Shown piece after piece: positions 11,968 through 20,987 of a DNA stretch of 25,956 nt (position 1 is its first letter; each line of letters begins with the position of its first letter). The DNA is from Cudoniella acicularis (Eukaryota > Ascomycota > Leotiomycetes > Helotiales > Helotiaceae). The position numbers and the translations under genes were made by a program. The stretch spans positions 1 to 25,956 of the forward strand of contig JAAMPI010000783.1 of assembly GCA_013054445.1 (NCBI GenBank). The letters are read 5' to 3'. The notes beneath the pieces were generated by a model. The model saw only the letters and a program-made list of their open reading frames with translations, ran no database searches and had not been told where the DNA came from.

Positions 11968-12526
11968 AGAACGCTTCCGGACACCCGGGGTCGTACCCTA
12001 GGTGTCCCGTATTTTGAGGGTGTCCGCTATTACTAGAGGCTATAAACAGTAAAGGTAAGGTTCGTAGCTTTTGCCGATGATACCGATGATGCTGACTAAT
12101 TACCGGCTCTCTCCCGAGTCAAAGAGCCGGCTCTAAAATTGAAGCTATTCCCAGTTTTCGCGACGATTACCCAGCCGTCTCATATTCTCGTACCCTCGAA
12201 CCCTCACACCCTTAACCTAGCAGCTCACTTTAGCACCCGTACTCTTGTACCTGTAAAAAAGTTCTCACTAAAAGGGTTAGGAATTCAAGTAGTAATTCAA
12301 GCTTAGTAGGGGCTAGCAGCTTAGAAAAATCAGTAAACTAGCGACGAGCGAGGCGTAATAGAGACCTTAAATCGTGAAATACAGTTAGGAATAGCTTCAA
12401 AATTTAGCGATAGCGAGAGTGCGATAGCGAGTACGATAGAGAGCACGAGGAGGCGGAGTTCTCTCCCTCTCCGATAATAGCGGACGCCTTAAAATACGGG
12501 ACACCCGGGGTGTCCGGAAGCGTTCT
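11968..12526. mobile_element. Non-autonomous DNA element with terminal inverted repeats (MITE-like), 559 bp
   Basis: The ends are inverted copies: both begin AGAACGCTTCCGGACACCC (19 bp identical, left 11968-11986, right 12526-12508). Beyond this the left end has about 15 extra bases, after which both ends share GGTGTCCCGTATTTT and then a near-copy of the same GTGTCC motif followed by CGCTATTA, so the inverted repeat extends about 55-65 bp. The interior has no open frame of useful length, but holds a hairpin (CCGGCTCT at 12103 with AGAGCCGG at 12123) and GCGATAGCGAG-type short repeats near 12405-12450. No clean target-site duplication is visible, so superfamily is undecided and the exact ends could be off by a few bases. 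It lies between genes and breaks none of them. Confidence 0.75.
12103..12130. repeat. Internal hairpin of the MITE-like element
   Basis: Eight-base arms CCGGCTCT and AGAGCCGG surround a 12-base loop. It lies inside the inverted-repeat element and has no T-run, so it is not read as a terminator. Confidence 0.6.
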
Positions 12527-12958
12527 GATCGCGACCTCTGTGGTCCCTGACGTTTGGTGATTGCTGAAACCCACGAGAAAGAATCCTGAGACGGGAGCAT
12601 ATCATTCTCGAGCTCTGATAATGGATTCACGTCGATTGCGAATTCGTGATGAAACTAAAATCGAATGATATAGGCTATGGGCTGATTTCTGGAGTAGAAA
12701 TGGGCTCTGAGACCGAACACCCCCTACCTCCCCCCTGTTTCAAACACAAGTCTCCTAGCCCAGACAGAAAGTTCGTGGGGAATCGACTGATTATAAGCGA
12801 CAACCACACAACTAAATACTTGATATAAACCATTAGAAATACTTTTCCCTCATTTACGGTGGCCCAACTTCTTAATTAATTGTAACAGCTGTGGACTACA
12901 CGACAGCTTCTGCTTCCACTCTTTATTAAGCCATTACCAAAACATCACATTCCGAACG
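12527..12958. other. Spacer between the MITE-like element and the 52-residue gene
   Basis: No supported frame. The right part (about 12840-12958) is the likely promoter and leader of the small plus-strand gene at 12959 and includes a CT-rich stretch. Confidence 0.5.
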
Positions 12959-13171
12959 ATGCCCGCTCTCGATCCGCGAACCATCAGCGTCATATTACAA
13001 CGAGACATCCTGCCGGCCCACGAAATAGTAGAGGCATTTCTCGTAAGTAAGTTCTCCTCCTATCCTAATTGACCAATTTGTTCTTCGGTTCCTTAGACTT
13101 ACCATGAATTAGTTTTCGTATCTATCTTCGGCGTTGGAGGGATGATTTGGTGGGCTATTAGACAGGAGTAG
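12959..13171 (+). CDS. Small single-helix membrane protein, 52 residues, two exons
   Basis: Exon 1 is 12959-13042 (28 codons) and exon 2 13097-13171 (24 codons plus TAG); the 54-nt intron has donor GTAAGT, branch-like CTAATTGAC and acceptor TTAG, and both exons are phase 0. The product starts MPALDPRTISVILQRD, has an amphipathic middle and one hydrophobic segment (LVFVSIFGVGGMIWWAI, about residues 33-49), ending RQE. The size and layout, a short soluble N-terminus with one C-terminal helix, resemble small subunits of mitochondrial inner-membrane or outer-membrane complexes, but I do not recognise the family and give no function. The clean splice and the coherent residue pattern make it a likely real gene that automatic annotation would miss. 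Confidence 0.65.
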
Positions 13172-13649
13172 TCAATCAAGGCGACCAAGAAAGGCTCGTT
13201 CGATCAGGCGACCACATATATGGGATATAGAGAGGAAGCGATGGTTTTCCCTGGCTGGCACGGGGATTGCATTCTGTTGGAGTGCTAGACATGCCTACGG
13301 ATAATGAGAGAAGAATAGAAGGCTGTCTCTAAAATGTCCCTACTTGTACGCATAGGAGATATATCACTACCAGGTTCACTTTGTTAGAAAAATGGGAATT
13401 CGAGTTTTATGGGGACACTGCAAGGCGCAGAATGATAGGCGATGTGAAGTTTAAATAGCCAGAACTACTGAACCAGCGCTTACCAATATTGTATAGACCT
13501 ATCAGGCTTTAGTCAAGACTCCCAATTCTCGACGGTGTAAGGTGTTCAGGTGTGACAGGGCGGGGCTGTGTGCATGAAAATCAATTGAACTTGTACCAAC
13601 CATATCACAAACACACCCCAATTTCCATCACAGACACCCACCCACTCAC
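13172..13649. other. 3' flanks of converging genes
   Basis: This lies between the stop of the plus-strand 52-residue gene and the stop of the minus-strand P450. Open frames are short and without motifs. It probably contains both 3' untranslated regions. Confidence 0.5.
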
Positions 13650-13665
13650 CCATCCATCCATCCAT
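13650..13665. repeat. (CATC)4 microsatellite
   Basis: Four tandem copies of the tetramer lie directly beside the P450 stop codon, in its 3' untranslated region. A strain-variable marker at most. Confidence 0.75.
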
Positions 13666-15390
13666 CTACAACTCCTCACAAACAATCCTATGCGTCGGCA
13701 AATCTAAAAACTTTCCCTCCTGACTCTCACTCCCATCCAACGCCAGGCTTTCCCCCTCCTTTAAGCCCATCTCCCACCCCTCCACCAACCTCACCATCGC
13801 ACACTTCAAAAACACATCCACGACATACTTCCCCAAACAATTCCTCGGCCCAAACCCAAACCGAAAATACCTGTACCTTTCACTCGTCAAACTCCTGGAC
13901 TGCAACCACCTCCCCGGCTTATACTTTGTGGATTCGTCACCCCAGTAAGGATCCGAGACATTAAGAGCGTGTGTGTCGACAACGAAGTGCGTGCCGGCCG
14001 GGATGACGAAGTCATCCACTACCCGAGGAGACGGGATCGCTTGCACAGTTGTGAAGAGCACGATGGGTTTTAAGCGTGCGGATTCGAGAATGCAGGCTTG
14101 TATCAGAGTCGAATTGCTCAACAAATAAGAGACCCAAGCTTCTTCCCCATCCTTTTCCTTCGCTTGCGCAATTTCTTTCCGCACTTCGGCTTGGGTCTCA
14201 GGGTGCGCGGCGAGAAAAATCACATTCCAAGCCAGGGCTCCCAGTGAGACGTCAAGGTTCTCGAAAAGTAGCTCGTCAAGCGTGTGCAGGACTTCAATCT
14301 TCTTCATGCGACCCTCGTCTAGTGCCGTGTAGAGGAGAATGATAGGTGTTTCGGGGCCGAGACCGATATTCTTTGCACGCTTGTATGCGCGGTCGTTAAA
14401 GTCTTCCCATTTGCTCTTGAATGTTCTCAGAAGACGATTCGTGGGAGTGGGCAGGATTTGGCTGAAGGAGAAGCGACATATGCCGCCTTTGGTGACTTCG
14501 ACCCAGATGCTTTCTCGCAGTTTGAGTAGGGAAAGGAGTTCGGTTTCCATGGTTGAAGTGAGGTCGTGGTAGATGATGTCGCAGAAGATTTGGAAGGAGA
14601 GAAGTTTGAGGTCTTCGGAGGGTTGGAGCGTCATTTTCTTGTTTTGAATTTGTTTGGTGCTTTGTAAGATTTGGAACTGTTTATCGATCCTTTGCTGAAT
14701 GAAAGGGATGTGTGTGGGGGCTTTGTTGTGCTGGAAGATGTCGACGCAGATGGAGCGGACGCGGGTCCAATTTTCGAGGTTCAGGATCCCGAGACAGTTT
14801 CCGAGGATTTGTCCGCAGAGCCAGCCTTGGTTGAAATTCTCGCCTTTGAGGTGGAGGTTTGAGTCTTTGAAAACGGCTTGGACTTGGTGCGGGCGGGTGA
14901 GAACTCTGAGGGTGTGTTAGTGATGTGCTTGTGGTTGTTTGAAGCAGATTTCTGGGACTTGCACTTCACCGGTGGCCCCCGACCAAAGTCGGTACATTTT
15001 GCCGTATGTCTTCTCCAATGTCCTCTGTCCTTTTGCGCTCTCTGCCAGCTTTTCGGAATTTCCTTGTCCATTGGGAAATACATAAGCTAGTGTGGGGAGA
15101 TCCTCCTGTCCGTTGGTGGACTTGATAGGAAAGCGCCAGTTCAAATATGCCTAGAAGATATCATTGTCCGTCAATATGGGCTATTTAACATTTAAAGGGG
15201 TTATAAAAGGATTCCTTACATTTATGATGGAGGATAAAACTGTGTTCGACACCGTCGCCGAGACAGTAGCATGCAATAAAAACGCAACCACAAAAGCAAC
15301 AAATATGCCAACACTTGGGACCTTGACGGATTTGAAATGGAGAATTATAGAGTTGATAGTCGACTCTTCACGTAGGAATTGAGACCCCAT
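13666..15390 (-). CDS. Cytochrome P450 monooxygenase, membrane-anchored
   Basis: Three exons, 15390-15220, 15150-14970 and 14903-13666, give 529 residues, the normal P450 size. An N-terminal anchor (about residues 25-46) is followed by a short proline-containing linker. The reading AYLNWRFPIKS appears only after splicing intron 1. The K-helix ExxR is ESAR (E391-R394); the haem loop is FGFGPRNCLG with the thiolate Cys473. The I-helix block ENLDVSLGALAW lacks the usual acid-Thr pair and has Ser at the Thr place, as some secondary-metabolism P450s do. Intron 2 (14969-14904) uses donor GTGAAG and the second AG of CAGAG; this is the only join that keeps frame. The family is haem-iron oxygenase using reductase-supplied electrons at the ER. 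From memory the L-helix and I-helix style resembles GliC-type P450s that act on diketopiperazines, which would suit the neighbouring synthase-like gene, but this needs a tree. Divergently transcribed from that gene. Confidence 0.88.
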
Positions 15391-16351
15391 AGTTGCAATG
15401 GTGTTTACTCTCGTCGACAATTTCGCAATTTCGGTCGAGTTTTGAAATAGAGAAGAAAGCAGAAATACCGCAAGAACGTGATGAAATCGGTAGCACAACT
15501 GACCTTACGAATTCTACGCGTTGCACTCCCCATCTGCAAATGGCGAAATTTCCGCAAGAGCGGAGAGAATCTCCTCAAAATTTCTGCCTCGTTCTCGTTG
15601 CATAACCGCGGTTGGTACAGAGTATCACGACCTCTTGGTGGTTTGTGTAATGTTTTGCGTGGAGGCTAGTGACTCGCAGGACTGGTGACGGGGGTCCGGT
15701 TGGCGCCGTTGTACATTGGGCATTCTTTGACAAATCGGTGTGGTGGTGACGGTTACGCAGGACGGATAGGGCGATGAGAAATGTGCATATCTTATCCTGA
15801 TCCGATCCCCCTCCCGCTGGGTGACACGAATCGTTGCGGGCTGCAATGCGGGACAGAAGCGGCTTTCGGGAGGTTTTGTCCAGTAATGATCTTCCCGAAA
15901 GGCCAGTCGGCTGTCTTTAAGGTTATTCTGATATGCAGAGCAGCGGATCTTTTAGTAGATTTTCTTGATCTTCATTCTCAAAATGCAATTGAATTATAAT
16001 CTGCACTAACGAAAATGATAACGCCTTCGCAGGTGGCTTGCGTCGCAGGTATGAACATTGAACTGTCCTTGTTTGGAAATGAGAGTATCTGCACTGACGG
16101 AAATAAATCTCTTATGTTACTCAGCAGTTGGAGGATTGATTTTTGTACACACGGTCTACTTGAACCGATTTCTGTCGAATGATCTGGTGGTTTACCATTT
16201 TTGACACAAATTACGAGATGTTTTCAAGAAGAATCTAAGGTATTCCAGAGGGAAGAAGATTAGTAATGGCACTGAGAGTTCTCACTCACTCAGCTAATGA
16301 CGTGCTCCTCAACAGTACGACGCGTGCGTCTTTGCTAACACTTGTTACCAT

Positions 16352-16372
16352 AACGGTTCGGCCCCAACCGTT
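16352..16372. promoter_or_regulatory. Palindrome AACGGTT-N7-AACCGTT, possible regulator site
   Basis: Two perfect 7-bp arms in inverted orientation with a 7-bp GC-rich spacer lie between the divergent P450 and synthase-like genes. The arm matches the Myb-type core (AACGG/AACNG), and the symmetric layout suits a dimeric regulator. A CCAAT box follows within 10 bases. No cluster-specific transcription factor gene is seen in this window. Confidence 0.35.
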
Positions 16373-17232
16373 TAAATCCAACCAATAGAGACTTCATTTA
16401 TCCTTCACGTGGCATCCCAGCAGCTCCAAAAATGAGAAATCTACTACCCGCTCTTGCATTTCCCCTCTTTGACCACGGTGCTCCCCAAGAGAAAATTGGA
16501 ACCGGCAAGCAGCAGGTGGAGAAGCACTGATCCAAGTTACTCATTGGATGGCGTTTTCAAGGTGACACACATACTCCACCAATTCCCAGTGAAGCCTCGG
16601 CGCCGCGGTTGTAGCCTCTCCGAGAGCCAACGCCTTGGTCCAAGGTAGTTCAATAACAAGGGCTCCACAATCCAGGAACGAAGAGTTTGTACGTCGATGG
16701 TGCAGAGGGGGCGTAAGACCCAATTTGATGCCATGGTAGCTGAACGCTACACATTGTGGGACGGTTGACTAGTCCGCGGACCGAGGAGTTCCATTACTGC
16801 CAATTGTTAAGGCACACCTTTAATGTGCTGTAACTGATGTGCAAAAGTAGTGACCATTTGAAGAATTGAATTGGAAGTGAGGGTGTGATTCCAGATACAA
16901 TACAACCATTCTGATCCAGGGGACAGCATGACACTTCAGGCTGTGTTGAACTTGGGAAGAGATTTGGTGAAGATCTCCTTTCACCATCCTCGGTCTGTCA
17001 CCAGACAACACTTCCCTCGGAATCTCTTTGGGATGCAAAATAAAATTCATGTAACATGGTAAGATAATCGGTTGAACGTCATGAACAGTAATCTATGCAT
17101 TGTACGAGAATCTCGTCGCAGCTGGAAGCCAATGTGGGGAAAGAAATGTCGAAAGCACGACAAGCGATCGATCAATGAGCCTGCTGATTCATGATATTTC
17201 ACCTCCATATCCTTATTTATACTCGGAACTCA

Positions 17233-17241
17233 ATGACTCAT
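17233..17241. promoter_or_regulatory. Gcn4/CPC1-type site (ATGACTCAT)
   Basis: The 9-bp perfect palindrome is the optimal binding sequence of the bZIP amino-acid-starvation regulator Gcn4/CpcA. It lies about 55 bases before the ATG at 17296, next to a TATA-like stretch. If the downstream gene consumes aminoacyl-tRNA, cross-pathway amino-acid control would be sensible; this is inference. Confidence 0.4.
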
Positions 17242-17295
17242 ATATCACACAACCTTCAAGAAAAAGAAGAGGCCAAACATTGATAAACAGCTAAA

Positions 17296-18914
17296 ATGAG
17301 CTCCTCTACACTTTTTGCCGATCTCCACCTGGCTTCAGGACACAGCACCCGCACCTCGATCTGTTTTCGCAAGTTACAATCTCCAAATCAGCAAACGGAC
17401 TCCCCCGACGGTATCCATCGTTTTTTCAAAGTATCTGACGGGGTTTCATTGTCCATCTCAGGATTCCACCCACTCTTTACCGACGAGCATGTGGAAGCAT
17501 ATGCAAACGACAAAAAGGTCACCGAGAAAATCTTGCAGCTTCTCAATGGCGTCTCGATTTCTCATATCCCGCTACCGAAATACTCCGAAACTTCAGACTA
17601 TCCCTACCACAATGAATCATTTGCACTCTGCGGCAAGACGGCATTTGTAGGAACAAGAGGGGTGGAAACCACGAAGTCATACCAGGACTTGAGTTTTCAT
17701 TTCTCGAATGAGGGAACGAAGGCACGGCGGTACAACTTTGTCTCGAACCAAAACCTTCACCTTTCGTGCACGCCACCTCAACTCGAAGAGGCTCTGGTCC
17801 ATGGAATAGCCGATTTTGATACCGTGGAAATCCTGTCTGGTACGTGCTTGTTCTCTGGCACTCTCTTGGCACACAGTCTGGAAGGGGGTATCAATGCACA
17901 TGTACTCGCCAGTTCAAAACCGACAATGTACGAAATGGAATATGTTGCTCGAGCCTCTCCTGCTGTACGTTTTTCTTTTGATTTTGAGGGACTATTATCC
18001 CACGTTGGCCCCCGCTTCATTTGACATCAGGTCACTGACCTTCAGTTTTCTGACAGATAGCTAATATTGCATCGATGGTCATGCTGAGGAGACAAAGCGT
18101 CGAAGGAAAATCCAACCATCTCAATATCAGCCTGGATATCCCAAATTTCCACTATTACCCATCAGTATTCGGCAAGGTGGACCAGGGACTGTGTACGCCA
18201 GAGGAAGCTTTGCAGTGGATGGATGCTGTCGATCGGCGGCATGACCAGATGGGCGCAGTCCTCGAAAAAGCCATTCACCGCGAAATTCACAAACGCACTG
18301 CGAACGCCACACACAAGTACAGTATTCTTGTGACGCAGAGTGACAATGCGGTTGCAACTTTCATCCGCCAATCACTCATAAGTGGTAAAATCCCTACTCT
18401 CAGCGAGCTTCTCCAACAGCTCAGCAGCCAATCGGATGGGAGATGGCGAGAGTTCTATGGACTCTTGAAGAGGTCCGAACGGCCAAAGGACTTCCGATCA
18501 TTAGGATATCTCTTCTATGTCTTTGAAGTGATCAAGAAAGCGCTTGTCAAAAGACCGTCTATGCCCTCGGAATCGCGCTGTGAATCGCGTCGCCTTCTGA
18601 TCAGCATCGACGATATTGCCGAATTTCGCATTTATACAAAAGCGCAGAAGTATTTGAAGAGAATTGGAGACACTACGATGGTGAAGCCAACTTTGCTTGA
18701 GATATACCCGTGCCAACGCATGTTCGTCAATGGAAATCAGAGAGCCCATTTCTATGTCGATGATCCAAGTCCGCGGTTTCCAGTACTTGTTGAGGATTCG
18801 CCTGGAAATCTGGACGTGCAGCCATTGCTCAGCCCAGCAGATGTCGTTGAAAGGTTGCATGGGAAGGAATGTGCAGAGAACCTCAAAGGCTTGTTCAAGG
18901 AAGTTGGGTTGTAA
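17296..18914 (+). CDS. Candidate arginine-containing cyclodipeptide synthase (RCDPS-like)
   Basis: Exon 1 is 17296-17964 and exon 2 18057-18914; the 92-nt intron joins at phase 0 (SPA|IANIAS) and gives 508 residues. No signal peptide or membrane helix, so cytosolic. The key observation is DDIAE at residues 408-412 (bases 18609-18623), matching the conserved DDxxE motif reported for fungal RCDPS enzymes, which make cyclo(Arg-Xaa) diketopiperazines from aminoacyl-tRNAs. By eye the C-terminal half also follows the order of bacterial cyclodipeptide synthases: a basic helix (AIHREIHKR), a TLSELLQQL stretch then a tryptophan/tyrosine patch (WREFY), a helix ending ALVKRP, then ISIDDIAEFRIY with Tyr416 where those enzymes have their conserved Tyr; their Glu four residues later is Gln420 here. 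A possible nucleophile is Ser55 (SISGFHPLF) or the SPA at the splice join; undecided. The divergent P450 fits as tailoring enzyme. Alternative: an unrelated fungal protein with a chance DDxxE. Confidence 0.6.
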
Positions 18915-19005
18915 AAACTGTAGCATTGGTGTCGAAGGGTCGAAAAGCGATTATTTGTTTTTAGTTCATGGGTGAGGAATCTGATGGTTTTGTTTTCGGG
19001 GAAAA

Positions 19006-19971
19006 TTAAAAGTCTTTAGATAACCCAGCGCAAAGGTCAAAGAATTTTCGTATGAACGTTATCCACAGTGCCAAAGAAACCAACCAAATATTATCCGTTG
19101 AAAATCTAGACCGAAGTTGCTTGTAGTATCTTCTGTCACATGCTTTCTTCCCGGAAACCCATGGATATGCTTTTGCGTGCTCCTTTTTGGGTCTGAAAGC
19201 TTCGGGGGAGGTATCGAATCCTTTTGAGATCTGGTTCCGAGCTCCTGTGTATGAGAAGAGCTCCTCATCCTCAGCCAGGAAGAAGCCGTAGTCACATTCG
19301 TTTGATCTTTTATCTAGGTGTCAATTGCTTCAAAGTCGGCGGGGTAGTTGACATAACAGAATAACTTCAAAATAAACCGCTCGCGGATTCTGCTCATGAC
19401 AGGAACACGGCTGCCTGGGAGAAAATATTCAAAGACAGCCGTATTCGCCTGTATATCTCAGATATGGCGTTCGCGTATTCCGAATTCCATGGCGCATAAG
19501 GATCATCGAAGTTTGGGCGCCCCTTCTTTATGTCCTCCATGATGACTTTTGAGGGGGTTCTTCTGGACACCTTCCACTCAGATATAATGGTCTCTCCCTC
19601 GAATGCATACACGTGGAGCAATTCTTCATGATGCCATTTTCTCTTGCATAGCAGCTGCGATAGGCCTGACGTTTTCCTTTTCTTTGGCGGCAGGCGTGCT
19701 CTGTGTGGACTGAGGCTGGGGTCAGCTCTTCTTGCTTGGACAAAGCAATCCTCATTTTCGAAAATGCCGCCAGGTCGTGCGCATCCATGCAGACCTTCCG
19801 TCTTTTCTCACTCGGTTGCCAGCTTTGTTTCGAACGCAGTTGTTGCAATACTATCGCGTGGCCGAGGCCTGGATTGCCTGGATTGCTGACACAGAAAGCC
19901 CGAAGGCCTGCTAAAAATTGCTCGTCGTTATGGCTTGTGGAGGCCATTTTGTTGGACGAGCTGTTGTGCAA
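19006..19971 (-). pseudogene. Broken gene in several frames; unnamed fungal family
   Basis: Four protein-like stretches follow each other on the minus strand in changing frames. (1) 19971-19528 (inner ATG at 19947) with FLAGLRAFCVSNP and WQPSEKRRK, like the W-x-[VP]-SEKR-x-[RK]K block found near the start of many unnamed fungal proteins. (2) About 19690-19394, with a basic PPKKRK and then HVYAFEGETIISEWKVSRR. (3) 19397-19314, RIRERFILKLFCY, which I recall from the same kind of proteins. (4) About 19330-19006, NECDYGFFLAEDEELFSYTG to the stop. No set of normal GT...AG introns joins all of them; a weak donor (GTTATG) could join 3 to 4 only by removing the ILKLFCY end. I therefore read it as frameshifted and probably dead, or as assembled with base errors. 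It converges on the synthase-like gene, with only about 90 bases between them. Confidence 0.45.
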
Positions 19972-20434
19972 GTCGAGGTTGTAGTTGGTGCCCTTGGCGA
20001 ATTTCGAAACCTCAGAACGCGAAAATGATTTCTGGCCACGTGATACTGAGACGCTGGAAGCAGGAGCCGACTCCAGTTCCCGGCTCCCGAATTCAATTCA
20101 TTTCCGATTTTTCCATCAGTCAGTACCACCTCCGCAAGTCACCTGCGCTCTCTGAGCAACACCGCACTATCATTTCTTTCTTCCTCTGCTTCCACTCTCC
20201 CTCCTCTTCTCTTCTTATTGTCTCGTTTTCTTGGCTCTCATCGCCTAAGCCTTGGATTCACGCGGTGGATCATTTGCAGATCGCGGTGGATCATCCCGAT
20301 TCTGCGCATCTTCAACTGCTCGATTCTCTCCACGTTCTGTTTCAAATGCCCAGAGTTCAAGGCAATTCTAAGCTCCAGAAAACAACAACAACTAGCCAAA
20401 TCGTAAACATCGCCCTCTCGATAACACGGCGCGG
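19972..20434. other. Intergenic, pyrimidine-rich, with a 13-bp direct repeat
   Basis: No supported gene. CGCGGTGGATCAT occurs at 20261-20273 and again at 20282-20294. The stretch around 20160-20230 is strongly CT-rich on the top strand. Overlapping plus frames here have no motif. Confidence 0.45.
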
Positions 20435-20737
20435 CTATTGATTAATGTGAGATGCTGGGCACGAGTTTGCCCACCTCCAAGCATTGGCGCGCAAATGGGC
20501 GTGGATATCATTTTCTCTCCTTGAAACGAGCCTCATATCCGACTGGAGAACCTTACCTTGACGACAATCATCTGATTGAAGGGAATTCTCTGACTCTTGA
20601 CCAAACAACGCCATAGCTGCGAGAGATAGATTGCCCCCGTCCGCTACCAGCGGTGTCCACAGCTCGTGGACCAGCATGCGGGCTGTGCACAGGATTAAAC
20701 ATGCGCGGCTGTCATCCGCCAGTTGTTTCGGACACAA
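20435..20737 (-). pseudogene. Possible gene fragment (about 100 codons, no proper start)
   Basis: A minus frame is open from after a TAA near 20750 to TAG at 20437-20435. It reads as protein (for example ARMLVHELWTPLVADGGNLS, AAMALFGQE, GKVLQSDMRLV, HAHLRANAWRWA) with a helix-rich Arg/Asp pattern. The first in-frame ATG is about 20 codons in (MLVHELW), and the frame before it is not linked to an exon I can find. I do not know the family. It may be the tail of a decayed gene, or a short gene starting at the inner ATG. Confidence 0.3.
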
Positions 20738-20987
20738 CGAGAGGAATTATGTTCTGCCCCGTTCGATATGCGAAGACCTGGATCGAATTTTGAAGGTGGA
20801 CCTGAAAAATCACTTCATTATGTCTGCTCTCCTACTCAACCCCATTTATCTCTCATCGTCGATTGACTTCATTACAGCGCCAGGAGACGTCTTTCTCCCT
20901 GTACACTCTTTTGCCTCCCAAACGTATTATCTTGTCAACTCCTAGCATATTTTCTGTTCAGCCTCTTTAGTTCTGTTTTTTTTCACC

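Larger units (their letters stand above)
15391..17295. promoter_or_regulatory. 1.9 kb divergent intergenic region between P450 and synthase-like gene
   Basis: Both flanking genes start from this region, so it should hold their shared or back-to-back promoters. Visible elements are the palindrome at 16352-16372, a CCAAT box near 16378-16382, a TATA-like TTATTTATA near 17212-17220 and a TGACTCA site at 17234-17240. Open frames inside are short; one at 16432-16614 starts with ATG and a hydrophobic segment but has an internal TGA at 16528-16530, and a minus frame at 16537-16734 has no motif. Confidence 0.5.

Noticed and set aside
11960..12535. Target-site duplication around the inverted-repeat element
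   Set aside because: No matching direct repeat abuts both ends; the only shared bases (GAT) are not adjacent to the left end.
16432..16614. Small secreted protein with an internal TGA
   Set aside because: It starts with a hydrophobic segment, but the frame is broken after 32 codons and nothing recognisable follows; kept only as a note in the promoter region.
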